Source: Caldithrix sp.
Lineage (GTDB): Bacteria > KSB1 > UBA2214 > DYKH01
DNA length: 31,901 nucleotides
Direction of reading: 5' to 3'
Assembly (NCBI GenBank): GCA_020722685.1
Contig: DYKH01000061.1
Span: forward strand, 1-31,901
Shown: piece by piece, positions 9,389 to 20,100 of the stretch
Numbering within the stretch: position 1 is the stretch's first letter
Layout: each line of letters starts with the position of its first letter
Program-made: the position numbers and the translations under genes
Notes under the pieces: generated by a model
Databases searched by the model: none
The model's input: the letters and a program-made list of their open reading frames with translations, nothing else
Told to the model about the DNA's origin: nothing

Positions 9389-9397
9389 ATTAAGGAC

Positions 9398-12300
9398 ATG
9401 GCAAATAAGAACTTGTTTTCTGAGGGTAGTCAACTGGATCACGACGGTCATCCACTGGTGATCGAGCGAATTTTGTCGTCTGGGTTGACGGGCGAAGTGT
9501 ATCGCGGCAGGTTGTCGTTGCCCGATCACCCTGAGCCGGTGACGGTGGCCATCAAGGTTATGAAAGCCTTGGATTTTCCCCTTGCGAGGCAGATGTTCTA
9601 CAAAGAGGGAGAAACTCTGGCCTTCCTGATGCATCTTGAAGATGAGACGAAAGACCTTCTTGATGATGCGCTAAAGATTGCCCCAGCTTATTATGGCTTG
9701 AGTGAATACCATCCAAAAGATGGCGGCGAGGCGATTCCCTATATAGTTATGGAATTGATCGAAGGGAAAGAGGTCCCCGCGTTGTTGAAGCAGGGTGTTT
9801 TCTCTGAGTTTCAGTCGCTGGTGATCGCGTGGCACCTCTACCGCATTTTGGACATTCTGCACACCCGCCTGCAAAAAACCTTCATTGACCTGAAATTTGA
9901 AAATCTCTGGTGGGTGGAGAATCAAAGCAAGTGGGGAGGCCAGCTCAAACTGACCGACTTTGGCACAATGGAAGAGATCAAGGGCGAGCAAAAGCGCGGC
10001 GTGGCGCGCGACCTGCTTTTGGGCGGCGTTTATTTCCTGTCCATGCTCACCGGCCATACGCTGGCTTATTCCATTGGCGAGTTGAAGGAACAGGCGGAGC
10101 CGGTCATCAAGCATTATGCCGACAAGATGACCTGGGGAGTGCGCCGCGTGCTCGGCAGGCTTTTGCACCGAAACCTGGAAGCCCGCCCGGAGAGCGCGGC
10201 CGAAGCGCTGGCCGAGATGCGCCTGCTGGTCAATTTCTGGTCGCAGAGCAGGGAGCGCCTCTCGGATATGGCGCAGAAAAACCTGGCCAACGCGGAAGCG
10301 GAGGTTGAAAAAGCCCGGTCGTCGAAGCAGCCCCTCAGCAAGTCCGGTAGCGATGCGGCGGTGCGCGCCTATGCGGCTTTGGACATCCTGCGGATCAAAT
10401 CTCCCGACCTGTTCAACGAGCGCGATATTGACCGCGTCAAAGCAGTGATGGCCTACGGCGATTATTTCGAGCGCGGTTATGCCCTGTTGCAGGGACGTTC
10501 GTTCACACTTGCGCGCCAGACTTTCGAGGAAGGCATTCTTTGGTCGGATGAGCCCGCCTCTTTGCGTCGCTGGTCGTTTGTGGCGCGTATCGGTGAAGAG
10601 GTCCCGCCCAGAGATTTTGAACAGCGCTTTTCCGAACTAAAGGCCCTGTTGGATTTCATTAACGATTACGCTCCTAACCCGTCCAAGTGGTCGTCAGCGC
10701 GGCGCGATTTTGACAGCCTTGCTAAAGTGGTTCAAGACAAGCCATCTTTGAAATCGAAAGGGCTGGATTACCTGATTGCTGAGTGCGAGTTTTTTGAATT
10801 GTATGAAGATGCCCAGAGCTTATTTATTAACGAGGAGTTTGACGAAGCGGGAAAAAAATATTGGAAAGCACAGGCCGTCTTGAATGACCGCCTGCCATCC
10901 GACGCGGCGAAGTTAATTGAAAGTGAAACGGGCAACCTTCCAGCCAGCCGCAGGAATGCCGAAAATCTTGCAGCCAAAGAGAATTCCATCCAATTATATG
11001 AGCAGGCCCGCAATGCTCTGCAATCTGGCGACTTGAAATCCGCGCAGAAATACGCGCAGGATGCAAGGGATGCCTACCAGCCGGTCTCGGAAGTTGGATT
11101 TCATGCGATTCGCCTCTCGACCCTCGCGGGGTTCGCCCTCGAATTGGCTGATAGCCACCCGGATGCGGTTCGAGAATACATTCGCGCAGCGCATGGGATT
11201 GCAGGTCTTGGTTTGTATGATTATGGAAGCGATGCGGCTTTTGATAATGTTCTCACAGCCAGCATTCATTTAAACTCCGCGCTTCAAAAAGCCGATTATT
11301 TCGATACCGCCGGCTTTTGCGACATGCTTGCCGCGGCCCATTCCGCGCTGGGCGAAAAAGGTTCCGTCGTCGAAGCCCCCGCCATTTATGCCGCGAACCG
11401 CGCCGTGTCTGCGGGGGAACCATCCTTCCTGGAGGGAATCGCCGAGGTGGTGGCGAAATTGCTTCCCGCCTCCACCCATCCCGCACTATGGCGCGTCAGC
11501 GCAGGGGAAATCCGCAAGGAGCAGGCTGCAAAGAAACACGCCGATGTGGACGAGACCCTGGGCGTTGCGTATCAGGCATTATTACCCATCCTGCCAGATC
11601 CGAACCAGCCGTCCGGGCTGGGCGAAGTGTTCCGAAAGATCGCTGAACTCGCTGTTAATTCCGAAGCGTTCGATTTGGTAACGATGCGCGATCATGTCTC
11701 CCGCCTCGATACGGCTCGCGCCGCACTCGAAAAGGCGCTGAAAATCCTCGATGTGAATGACAATTATCGGCGTGAGGAAATCCAATCCCTGCTGAATTCC
11801 GTCCATGAGGCTTTGAAGACCGCACCTCAATCTGTCAGTGCGCAGGTGGATGCCCGCCGTGAAGAACGCGCGCAGCGGCTGGAGGCGCTCTCGCAGGAAC
11901 GTCTCACCCTGCTAAAGGAGATGGACTGGGTGACTCGCGGCGACGATTTGAAGGTGAACGATGAGATTCGCGCCGCCATCCAGGAACCGCTGCGCCGACG
12001 CCTCCTTGATTTCCTGTATCGCTGTTATCAACTTGAGGCAGGCAATGCCGAGACGTTAAAAGATGCTCTACAACGCGTTCAAATGGGAGGCGCGGTTTCG
12101 GCGGTGGATCAGATTTCCACTCGTGCGATGATTGACTGGGCGATCCGTTCTCTCGACCAATTGGGAGTTAAAGCGTGGACACATGTCGAAAACGTGGCGG
12201 CGGACCATCGGGAAAAGATCGAAGCAGAATCAAAACTCATGGGCGCGTTTTTCGAAAAGGGCGATCTGGCCTCCCTCGCCGCGGAACTGGATCGGAATCG

Positions 12301-14158
12301 CCCCGCGTTGGGAGAGACCCCCGAGTGGAAGTCGCTCCAGGTCGGTTTGGCGCAGGCAATTGCCTGGAGATCCTGGTGTGAAGCGAAAGAGCCTGTTTTT
12401 CAGTCTGGACAAGCCGATGCTAATCTATTACGCAACTTGCGCGCCTTTTCCAGCCTGAAGTTGCCGTCGGCATATTGGGATCAAAGCCCCGCGCCGGTTT
12501 ATCTTAATCAGGCGCAAAAGAACCTGCAACAAAAATTGGAACAAGCAAAAGACATTCATTCTCCTGAATTTGTTGAATTGATGCGAAGCCTGCTGGATGC
12601 TCTTTGGACTGGACGTATATCTGCCGGCGCCCCTCGCCAAGCCTGGAATAAGACAATGTGGTTGCCAGCCGCCTATTCCCTTGCCAGCAGGGGAAACATG
12701 AATGGCCTGAGCAATTACATTAGCCAAACCCCGCCACCCGAGAATCCCGAGGATGCGCTGGCCTCTTTTGCCTTCAGCGACTGGACACAAATCCAGGAGG
12801 AGGAAGCAAGGCGTCAACGTCTCGCGGATGAAGAAAAACGCCGCCTCAAAGAAACGGAACGAAGCCGCGTTCAGGCAGACGCGAAGCGACGATCCGTTTT
12901 GCGGGTGGCAGGTACTATCGCCGCGATTCTTGTCGTTTTGTGCGGATGCGGACTGATTTCCTATTGGCGGAATCCGGGATATTTTCAGCAGTGGGTTATT
13001 GGAACTTATACTCCTACCCCCATTCCGCCGACTCCCGTTTTGCCGACCCCGATCCCGCCGACATCTGTTCCGCCCACGCCTGTTTTGCCGACCCCGATCC
13101 CGCCGACACCTGTTCCCCCCTCGGTTTATATTCTCCCACCAAATGATGCCGCAACGTTATATCCTCCTGCGCCAGTAAGTGGCGATGCGTACTGGCTAAT
13201 TGACGACAAATCTCCTGCGCTCAAGTTAAATCCACCACTGGACTCATCACCAAAGACATGGCTAGATGGAAACTCTTATGATGTCAACGCCAAAAGTGAG
13301 CATTACATTTACACTGCTGTTGGGAACGCTAATGTTACCTGGACAATGGATGTGCCTTTTGATACAACGGGGTACTATGAGGTCTTTATTGTGGATACGG
13401 AACAGTACTCGAAAGGCCCCCAGCAATTCCAGGTCTTGCTCGATAACCAGTCAGTCCAATCATATCGTGGCACAAGCCAGGTAATATTTCAGGGAAACGC
13501 TGATCGTAAGATCAATGGCATTTCTGTGGATGCGTGGATTTCTCTCGGGATCTATCAGGCCAATGCTGGACAAACCATGAGCGTTGGCGTCACGCTTGGG
13601 CAATTGTCACAGGATGCGCCATTTGCCGTTGATCGACTATTGATTGTCCGCTTGAATGAATCGGCCAGCCAGATGCTGGATGGGCTTCCGGCCGAGCGAA
13701 CGCTGGTAAGTTTAATGGATGACTCGCAGGCATCGTTTTTTGAAGTTTTAAAAGAGGTCCCGGTAAAAGTAAAGGATCGCGGCGATCTATTCAACGATGT
13801 TCAAGCATGGAACGACAGTTTTATCAGTCGTGTATTGGAGAAGCCGTATATCGCCCCCATCTGGGTGGAATGGTTGTTAGGGAATCGCCTGCCGCCAGGG
13901 ACGTACGAGGTCTACATCTGGATTCCCGCCCAACATGCTACCATTGTTGCGAACTATGCAATGTTGGCAGATGGAAAAGTAGTGGAGCGTTCCAATCCGG
14001 CCCAGGTGAACCAGGCCGATCATCCTGGCGTTTGGCGGAGTTTGGGTACTTGGACATTGGACACAGAAGCGACAGTTGGGTTGCGGTTGATTGTTGCCGC
14101 TGGAGTAACCGGTGAAATCGGCGTGGACGCGGTGGCGATTGTAAGAGTGGAACAGTAG
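9398..14158 (+). CDS. Transmembrane Ser/Thr-type protein kinase with extracellular golvesin-like domains
   Basis: This protein has 1586 residues from the chosen start. The N-terminal kinase domain (about 20-285) has a short glycine loop (SGLTGEVY), the ATP lysine K53 in VAIK, hinge YIVMELIEG, catalytic loop FIDLKFEN with D164 and N169, and DFG at 187-189. The usual HRD is FID, so the His and Arg are missing but the catalytic Asp remains; it is probably active. A long helical, TPR-like region (about 300-1150) leads to a charged stretch, one TM helix (about 1167-1190), a proline linker with a 15-residue repeat, and two extracellular beta-sandwich regions resembling golvesin C-terminal domains (about 1255-1400 and 1425-1586). 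Kinase-in, sensor-out mirrors PknB/PrkC receptors, though I see no PASTA repeats. Likely substrates are the neighbouring tubulin-like proteins or the next gene product (inference). Confidence 0.85.
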   Translation: MANKNLFSEGSQLDHDGHPLVIERILSSGLTGEVYRGRLSLPDHPEPVTVAIKVMKALDFPLARQMFYKEGETLAFLMHLEDETKDLLDDALKIAPAYYGLSEYHPKDGGEAIPYIVMELIEGKEVPALLKQGVFSEFQSLVIAWHLYRILDILHTRLQKTFIDLKFENLWWVENQSKWGGQLKLTDFGTMEEIKGEQKRGVARDLLLGGVYFLSMLTGHTLAYSIGELKEQAEPVIKHYADKMTWGVRRVLGRLLHRNLEARPESAAEALAEMRLLVNFWSQSRERLSDMAQKNLANAEAEVEKARSSKQPLSKSGSDAAVRAYAALDILRIKSPDLFNERDIDRVKAVMAYGDYFERGYALLQGRSFTLARQTFEEGILWSDEPASLRRWSFVARIGEEVPPRDFEQRFSELKALLDFINDYAPNPSKWSSARRDFDSLAKVVQDKPSLKSKGLDYLIAECEFFELYEDAQSLFINEEFDEAGKKYWKAQAVLNDRLPSDAAKLIESETGNLPASRRNAENLAAKENSIQLYEQARNALQSGDLKSAQKYAQDARDAYQPVSEVGFHAIRLSTLAGFALELADSHPDAVREYIRAAHGIAGLGLYDYGSDAAFDNVLTASIHLNSALQKADYFDTAGFCDMLAAAHSALGEKGSVVEAPAIYAANRAVSAGEPSFLEGIAEVVAKLLPASTHPALWRVSAGEIRKEQAAKKHADVDETLGVAYQALLPILPDPNQPSGLGEVFRKIAELAVNSEAFDLVTMRDHVSRLDTARAALEKALKILDVNDNYRREEIQSLLNSVHEALKTAPQSVSAQVDARREERAQRLEALSQERLTLLKEMDWVTRGDDLKVNDEIRAAIQEPLRRRLLDFLYRCYQLEAGNAETLKDALQRVQMGGAVSAVDQISTRAMIDWAIRSLDQLGVKAWTHVENVAADHREKIEAESKLMGAFFEKGDLASLAAELDRNRPALGETPEWKSLQVGLAQAIAWRSWCEAKEPVFQSGQADANLLRNLRAFSSLKLPSAYWDQSPAPVYLNQAQKNLQQKLEQAKDIHSPEFVELMRSLLDALWTGRISAGAPRQAWNKTMWLPAAYSLASRGNMNGLSNYISQTPPPENPEDALASFAFSDWTQIQEEEARRQRLADEEKRRLKETERSRVQADAKRRSVLRVAGTIAAILVVLCGCGLISYWRNPGYFQQWVIGTYTPTPIPPTPVLPTPIPPTSVPPTPVLPTPIPPTPVPPSVYILPPNDAATLYPPAPVSGDAYWLIDDKSPALKLNPPLDSSPKTWLDGNSYDVNAKSEHYIYTAVGNANVTWTMDVPFDTTGYYEVFIVDTEQYSKGPQQFQVLLDNQSVQSYRGTSQVIFQGNADRKINGISVDAWISLGIYQANAGQTMSVGVTLGQLSQDAPFAVDRLLIVRLNESASQMLDGLPAERTLVSLMDDSQASFFEVLKEVPVKVKDRGDLFNDVQAWNDSFISRVLEKPYIAPIWVEWLLGNRLPPGTYEVYIWIPAQHATIVANYAMLADGKVVERSNPAQVNQADHPGVWRSLGTWTLDTEATVGLRLIVAAGVTGEIGVDAVAIVRVEQ
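13031..13120 (+). repeat. Two-copy 45-bp repeat encoding the proline linker
   Basis: Units at 13031-13075 and 13076-13120 are nearly identical and encode TPVLPTPIPPTSVPP and TPVLPTPIPPTPVPP. They form the stalk between the TM helix and the extracellular domains of the kinase. The repeat is in frame, so copy-number change would alter stalk length without breaking the protein. Confidence 0.85.
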
Positions 14159-14169
14159 TACTTGCCAAA

Positions 14170-14175
14170 AAGGAG
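14170..14175 (+). promoter_or_regulatory. Ribosome-binding site setting the NERD-kinase start at 14183
   Basis: AAGGAG ends 7 bases before the ATG at 14183. An in-frame TTG at 14162 would add seven residues but has no ribosome-binding site and would place this AAGGAG inside the gene. Confidence 0.7.
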
Positions 14176-14182
14176 ATGGGGC

Positions 14183-17100
14183 ATGTCGAAAAGATTAATG
14201 CATTTTGGAGACTCTCTGCCTAACGAAGAGAAAGTCCTGAATTTTTTGGATTCCGAGTTGCCCCCCGAATATAAGATACTAGCCGCTTTGCGAATATCCG
14301 ATCCGGCGCTTGGCGAAGTAGAGTACGACGCGGTTGTCTTGGGGGAAATGGCAATTTACGTGTTGGAGATCAAGAAGTTCGAAGGGCGGATTAGGGGCGA
14401 TGCCCGAACTTGGGAGTTGGGATCGGATCCGAATTGCCCTATGACCATCCCAAGCCCTTATTCACAATTGGGAAGGCAGTGCAGCATTCTTGTCAGCCGG
14501 TTGAAGGAATTCGGTCAAAAGGTTACAGTTCAGGGTTTCGTGTGTTTATCGGGCGACAAGGAACCGATCTTAGATTTTGAAGATAGCGAAAAGCATAAAC
14601 GCGAGGTGTTTTGGTATAAAGACGCGCCGCGATTCTTGACCGATCCCTCCGCGATGACGTTCCCGCCGACTTGGCGTCACAGTAAAATCCTGGAGCAGCA
14701 TGATATCTTACTCGACTTGATAAAAAGCGGGTTTTCAAAACGCACGGTCGAATCTGTTCCGGGCTACACCATTGAGACCGACGCCTGGAAGGGGCGCCGT
14801 TATAACGCGTATTTTGCCTCTCGCAAAAACGAGTATCCTGAAAAGGTACTGCTTAAGATTTACAATGTGCCGCCCACTATCACCGATCCGGGGGAAATCG
14901 AAAGATTTGTCAACGAATTAAATTCGAGGGATTTCTCTGCGCTCAGGAAAATCGAGCAGACGGGAAACCGGCTTACAGGCGGGGCCGACTACGTTTTGGC
15001 AGGCGAGAAGGCTTTCTTACATCCTTTGAACCGACGAAAATACGTTGTAGTAACGGAATGGGTAAACGGCAAACCGCTATCTACTCTCATTCGAGCGAGG
15101 AAAATTCCGCAACCAAACTTGCGCTGTCTGATCGCATCCCAAATTTGCCGGGGCTTGGCGTTTATGCACAGTGCTGGCGTTGTCCATCGAAATCTTTCCA
15201 CTGAGAACGTGATCTGGAGCGAGGAAAAGGGCCAGGTCAAGATCATCAATTTCGATTTTGCCAAGTTCGCGGATGACAGCATTCCCACCATCGAGAATGA
15301 AAACATCCTGGCTGAAATGCAGGCAGAACTTGTGGCTCGCGAAAAGTACCAGGCTCCTGAATTGCGACAATCTGTTCAAAGAGAAGAAGGCCGCGCGTCC
15401 TTTGTTTATCACAACGCCACTTTTGCCACCGACTATTATGCGCTGGGCGTAATCTTGCTGGAATTATTTACCGATTTCTTGTACGTGGATACAAAATCCA
15501 TAAAAGACCGGGCTGACACATTGTCTCTTCCCGATAAGGAAGCGCAAAGGATCATCCAAACGTATTGCAGCCCGACTGCCGCCGAACGAATGGCGCTCCC
15601 TCTTCTGGATGCCGCCCAAATATTCGAACGACAGGCGGGGGTTTCGCAGAAGGTATTCGATGTAAATGACCTGCCGACGGGATATCGTTTGGGGATCTAT
15701 GCTCTTGAACAAAAGTTTCGTTCTTCGAACATGAGCGTCGTGTACCTCGCTGAAAATACCTGGACAAAACAAAAGGTGATCATCAAAATCCCGCGCGCTC
15801 CCTCTCATGAAAATGCCAAGAACGAACTAATGCGCGCGATCCGAATTCTGAACGAGATCGACCCCAAATTTACGGCCAGACTCTATCATACTGATATCGC
15901 CTTCCTGGTCGGGCAAAAACTTCAAAAGGAGTGGTCATCCGACAGTCGGGAAATCTACTATCAAGTTTGGGAATATATTGAAGGAAAGACCCTGAAGGAC
16001 TATCTTAATGCGCGTCGCAACGCGAGTCTTGAATCCCGATTGACCATGGCTATGGACGCGCTGAAGATTGTAGCGATGCTGCATGAAAAAGGTTGGATTC
16101 ACGAGGATATTAATCCAACCAATTTCATGGTGACCCCGGAAGATGCTCTAAAGATCATTGATTTTGGGTTAACCAGGCACATCACTGAAAAACGTGGCGA
16201 GGCGGCTGGGGCACCTGGCTGTTTTCTGCCTCCTGAAATCAGGCAGGGGCAAGGGGAGCCTTCGCAACCAGGCGATGTTTGGTCTCTGGGTAGCATTGTT
16301 CTTGTGATACTGTTTGGTATGGAGATTTGCACTGCCACGGGCCCACAAATGGAATGGCAACAATGGCAAAAGGACATCGGTGAAGAATTAGTGAGGGCCT
16401 TGCAGAAGGCCACTGACGATAAACCCGGTAATCGTTATTTCGATGCGACGGAGTTTTCGGTGGAATTCGAAAGGGCATTCACAAATTGGCTGAAAAAGAA
16501 GCCGGAGATGACAGGTATGAACACTAATTCAATTCTTTCCACCTTGAACGCAAAACTTAAGGAAGCCAATGATGCTGGCGACCTGTCTGCCGTGGAATCC
16601 ATAAACCACGATATGCGCGCCATCAAAGATTGGGCTAACAGCGGACAGAAGGACAAATGCCCAATTGACCTCGCTATTTATGGAATCCATGACGAAGGCA
16701 AAGCAGTTGCTCCTCCTGCTGTAGAGATGCTAAACGTTTCTGAGGAAGTATTGTCGCCTCAAGTAGCAATAGCGAAAAGTGAAGCGATTCGAGCGGATGA
16801 GACACTATCTTCTGTGCCGCAAGTGAGCGACCAAGCCTCGAATCATATTGACATGAGTGATGTCGCGCTCGAAGCCGCGGATCGCGTTCAGGAAACCCTG
16901 CGCTTGGAATTGGAAAAGGTACGCGGCCACATGGAGAAGCAGGAGTGGCGCGAAGCGGTGGCATTAGCGAAAAGCGTGGAAGAGCGCGCCCGGGGCGCTT
17001 TGAAGGAAAGTGCGCGCAGTATGTTGGACCAGGCACAATCCGGGTTGAATAATGCCTTGAAGAAACTGTTGGAGCAGGGCAATCGGTCTCGCTCGAAAAA

Positions 17101-20100
17101 CGACGCGGAGGCGGCGCGCAAAGCTTATCAGGCCGTTCTCAATCTCGATCCATCGAACAGCGATGCCCGCCTTGCCCTGATGGAATTGAATGGTTTGGCG
17201 CAAAAGAAAGTTGCCGGAAAGCATTTAAACGATTTGCGCGCTGGCATGAAAGAGCGCAAGGATATTCGCCGATTGGGAGAGGCGGTTTACGACGCGGAAG
17301 CCCTCGACCAGGAAGGCAAACTGCCCGATGAACTGGTGGACATTTTGAAGGAGGCGCGCGCGTTTTATGACCAGACCCGCCTTCAAATGGGGGAGGAAAC
17401 CACCCAGATGCGCTTTGGCGATGTGAAGGCCTCGGCGGAAGCAGTCGAGAAATTGCAGGCTCGGGTTGCCAAAGGTGAGAAATATATCTTCGACGCCACA
17501 ACAAACACTGAAAAACCATCGTTCGAGTTACTGCGTGAGGCGCAATCTTTGTTGCAACAAGCCTCGGAAGATACCGCTCAATATGAAATTAACATTGCCG
17601 AAAAGAATAAAAACCTGCGCCCACGCTATGTTCATCAGCGCTTGACCAAGGCGCTCGAACAGCCGTTTTACGAGCGGGATAGGCGAATGCTGGAAGAAAA
17701 ACTGGCTGAGATAGATCGCTTCGTTCAGTCCCAGGAACAGGCTGAAGCCCTGCAGGAAAAGGCCTTGCAAGAGGATAATCAGGTACAGAAACTCACATTG
17801 CTCTTTCAAGCGCGTGAGATTTTTCCGGTTTTGACTGGGCTATCGGAGCAGATCACGCAGGTGCGCCCGGTGGCGATTTCGGTGATCCAGACCAGCATCA
17901 GTGACATGTTGCGGCTGGCCGAGTCGCGATTGCACAGCCAGGAATATACAGAGGCACGCAAGATCACTGCCGACGCAGAAAAGGAAGCCAGCAGTTGGCC
18001 GGAGGCTCAAAAGCCGGAAGAGGTTGTTCAATTGCTGGACTCCGCGCGGGCCTTGCGCCAGCAGATCGACGCGACCGAGACTGCTTGGAAGGAATACTCC
18101 GCCCTTGCAAAGGACATTCGCCAAAAAGTGGTGGAACAGGATCAACGTGCCACAGCCTTGGCCTTGTTCAAGCAAGTAAGCGAAGAGGAACGCTTCAAAG
18201 GCTTCCCCGACTTGCGCGCCCTGACTTCTGAAATTGACCAGTATAAAGGCGTAGGCGAGCAACTGAATGATGCTCTTTCCGCGCGCACGGGTGGGGATTG
18301 GAGCCGCGTCTTCGAGATCTCGGACAAGGTGTTGAAAGCGGGAACCGCCGGTAAACTGGCCCCGCGTTTTGTGGAATTGCATGCGGATGCCATCACCGAA
18401 TTAAATATCAACCGCGCCCAGGAATTGCTTTCCAGTGATGACATCTTCGAAGCCAATAGCATTCTCAGCGCCACCTTGAATAAGGAGAAGGAACGCAGCC
18501 AGGAGCGTGAAGCAAATTTGCGATCCCGTCTTGCCGTGGAATTGGAGCGTATTAAACAGGCCATCGAAGCCACTGGCAAGGGAATGAAATCATTATATGA
18601 ACAGGCCTGTAACCTGCTGGGTTTGTTGGATAACGTCGGTTTCAAGGCATACACCAATTCCTCGTTTGCGGTGCGTCAGGCGCGGGTGGGAGCGGATGGG
18701 CAGGTTAGTAGCCCGGAAATGCGCGCCCTAATCAACCGCCTGAAAATCTCTCCTGAGGAAAGTGATCCGACCCCACAGGAACTGATGGAACGCGCTGGCA
18801 ATTTGCTCTTGACCGAACTCAGCCGCAAGGGAATTTCCGAACGATCCAAAGCTATCAAAATCTTCCGTTATGTGGGTGGTATGGAAACAACGGGCGAGAA
18901 AGACTGGCCTCCTTATGCCTTGTCGCTTCGCACCGCGGAAGCGCGGCGGGCGGCGCGTCTGGCGGCCGATTCTCTGCGAAAGGATATATTGGAGCCGCTC
19001 AAACAGAAGCGCAACACCTATCAGGGCAGGGAAAAAGAATTGAGTGACGATCTCCTGCAAGAAATGGCGGATCAGGCCGCGATCTTGCGTGAGACATCCC
19101 TATTGGAAACCGAGGATGAGCGTTCTGTAGGGCGTTGGGTGGAGGTGCAATGGGGCAGGCGACAGGCGTTGTACAACGAGAAACAGACGAACTGGCGCGG
19201 TGCCCTCGAAATTTGGCACAAACTGGATATCAACCACCCCGGCGTGCCGGAGGTAAAACGCGGCCTGCGAAACGCCCGCATCCAACACACCATTGGACAG
19301 GCTCGCTACATGGTGGAAAACGACCACAAAGGCGAAGATGCTCTGAAACTCCTGCGCGAATTGCAGAATGAACCCGAAATGGATAATGCTTGGGAACTGA
19401 ATGTAGCCCTAGCCGAGACCCACGCGCTCCTTGGGCAATTCGATTCTGCCTTTAGCAACATCGAACAGGCGGTGCGGATTGTGAGCAGTATGGAAGACGA
19501 CCAGCGGGGTGCGATAGGCGTTCGCTTGCAGGAAAAGCGCGCGGACATCGAAAGCCAGCGCATCATCTACCATTGCTATAACGACGCGAAAAACAAAGAC
19601 GCTAGTGGCAATACCGCCGAGGCTCTGCGAACGCTTCAAGCGGGTATTAAAAATCCGTCTGTGAAGAATAATGCTTCTCTGCGCCAGTTACGTGATGAAA
19701 TTTTCACCCGCGCCTCCGCAGAAAAATTACAAAAAGCGCAGGAGGAACGGAAAAAAGGCACGGATGACAGCAAGGTACTGGCAGTCACGGCACTGGTAGA
19801 TCTGCAAACGCTGGAGGAACTGATCGAACAACCGCTTGGCTCGCGTCGTTCTGGAGAGGAACTGAACCGCCTGCGCGCCGATCTGGCCCCGGCCGCTGAT
19901 GCCATCACGCGCGAGGCCCTCGATTTCGACCCCGCCTCGTTGCCGTTGGAACAGGCCATCGGGCAGGCATCCTCCCTTTCAGCCCGCCTGCAAACGTTTG
20001 ACACGGTCATTCCGTTGTTTACTGCCGAATTGGAGCAGGTGAAGGAGAAACTCAAAAAACGCCGCTCCGATATGGCGTCTGTATTGAAAAACCTGCAAAC

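Noticed and set aside
9353..9397. Fifteen-residue extension of the receptor kinase overlapping the previous gene
   Set aside because: No ribosome-binding site, and the added residues do not fit the kinase domain; the ATG at 9398 is preceded by GGAG.
14162..14182. Seven-residue N-terminal extension of the NERD-kinase protein from a TTG
   Set aside because: The TTG has no ribosome-binding site, while the ATG at 14183 has AAGGAG at ideal distance.
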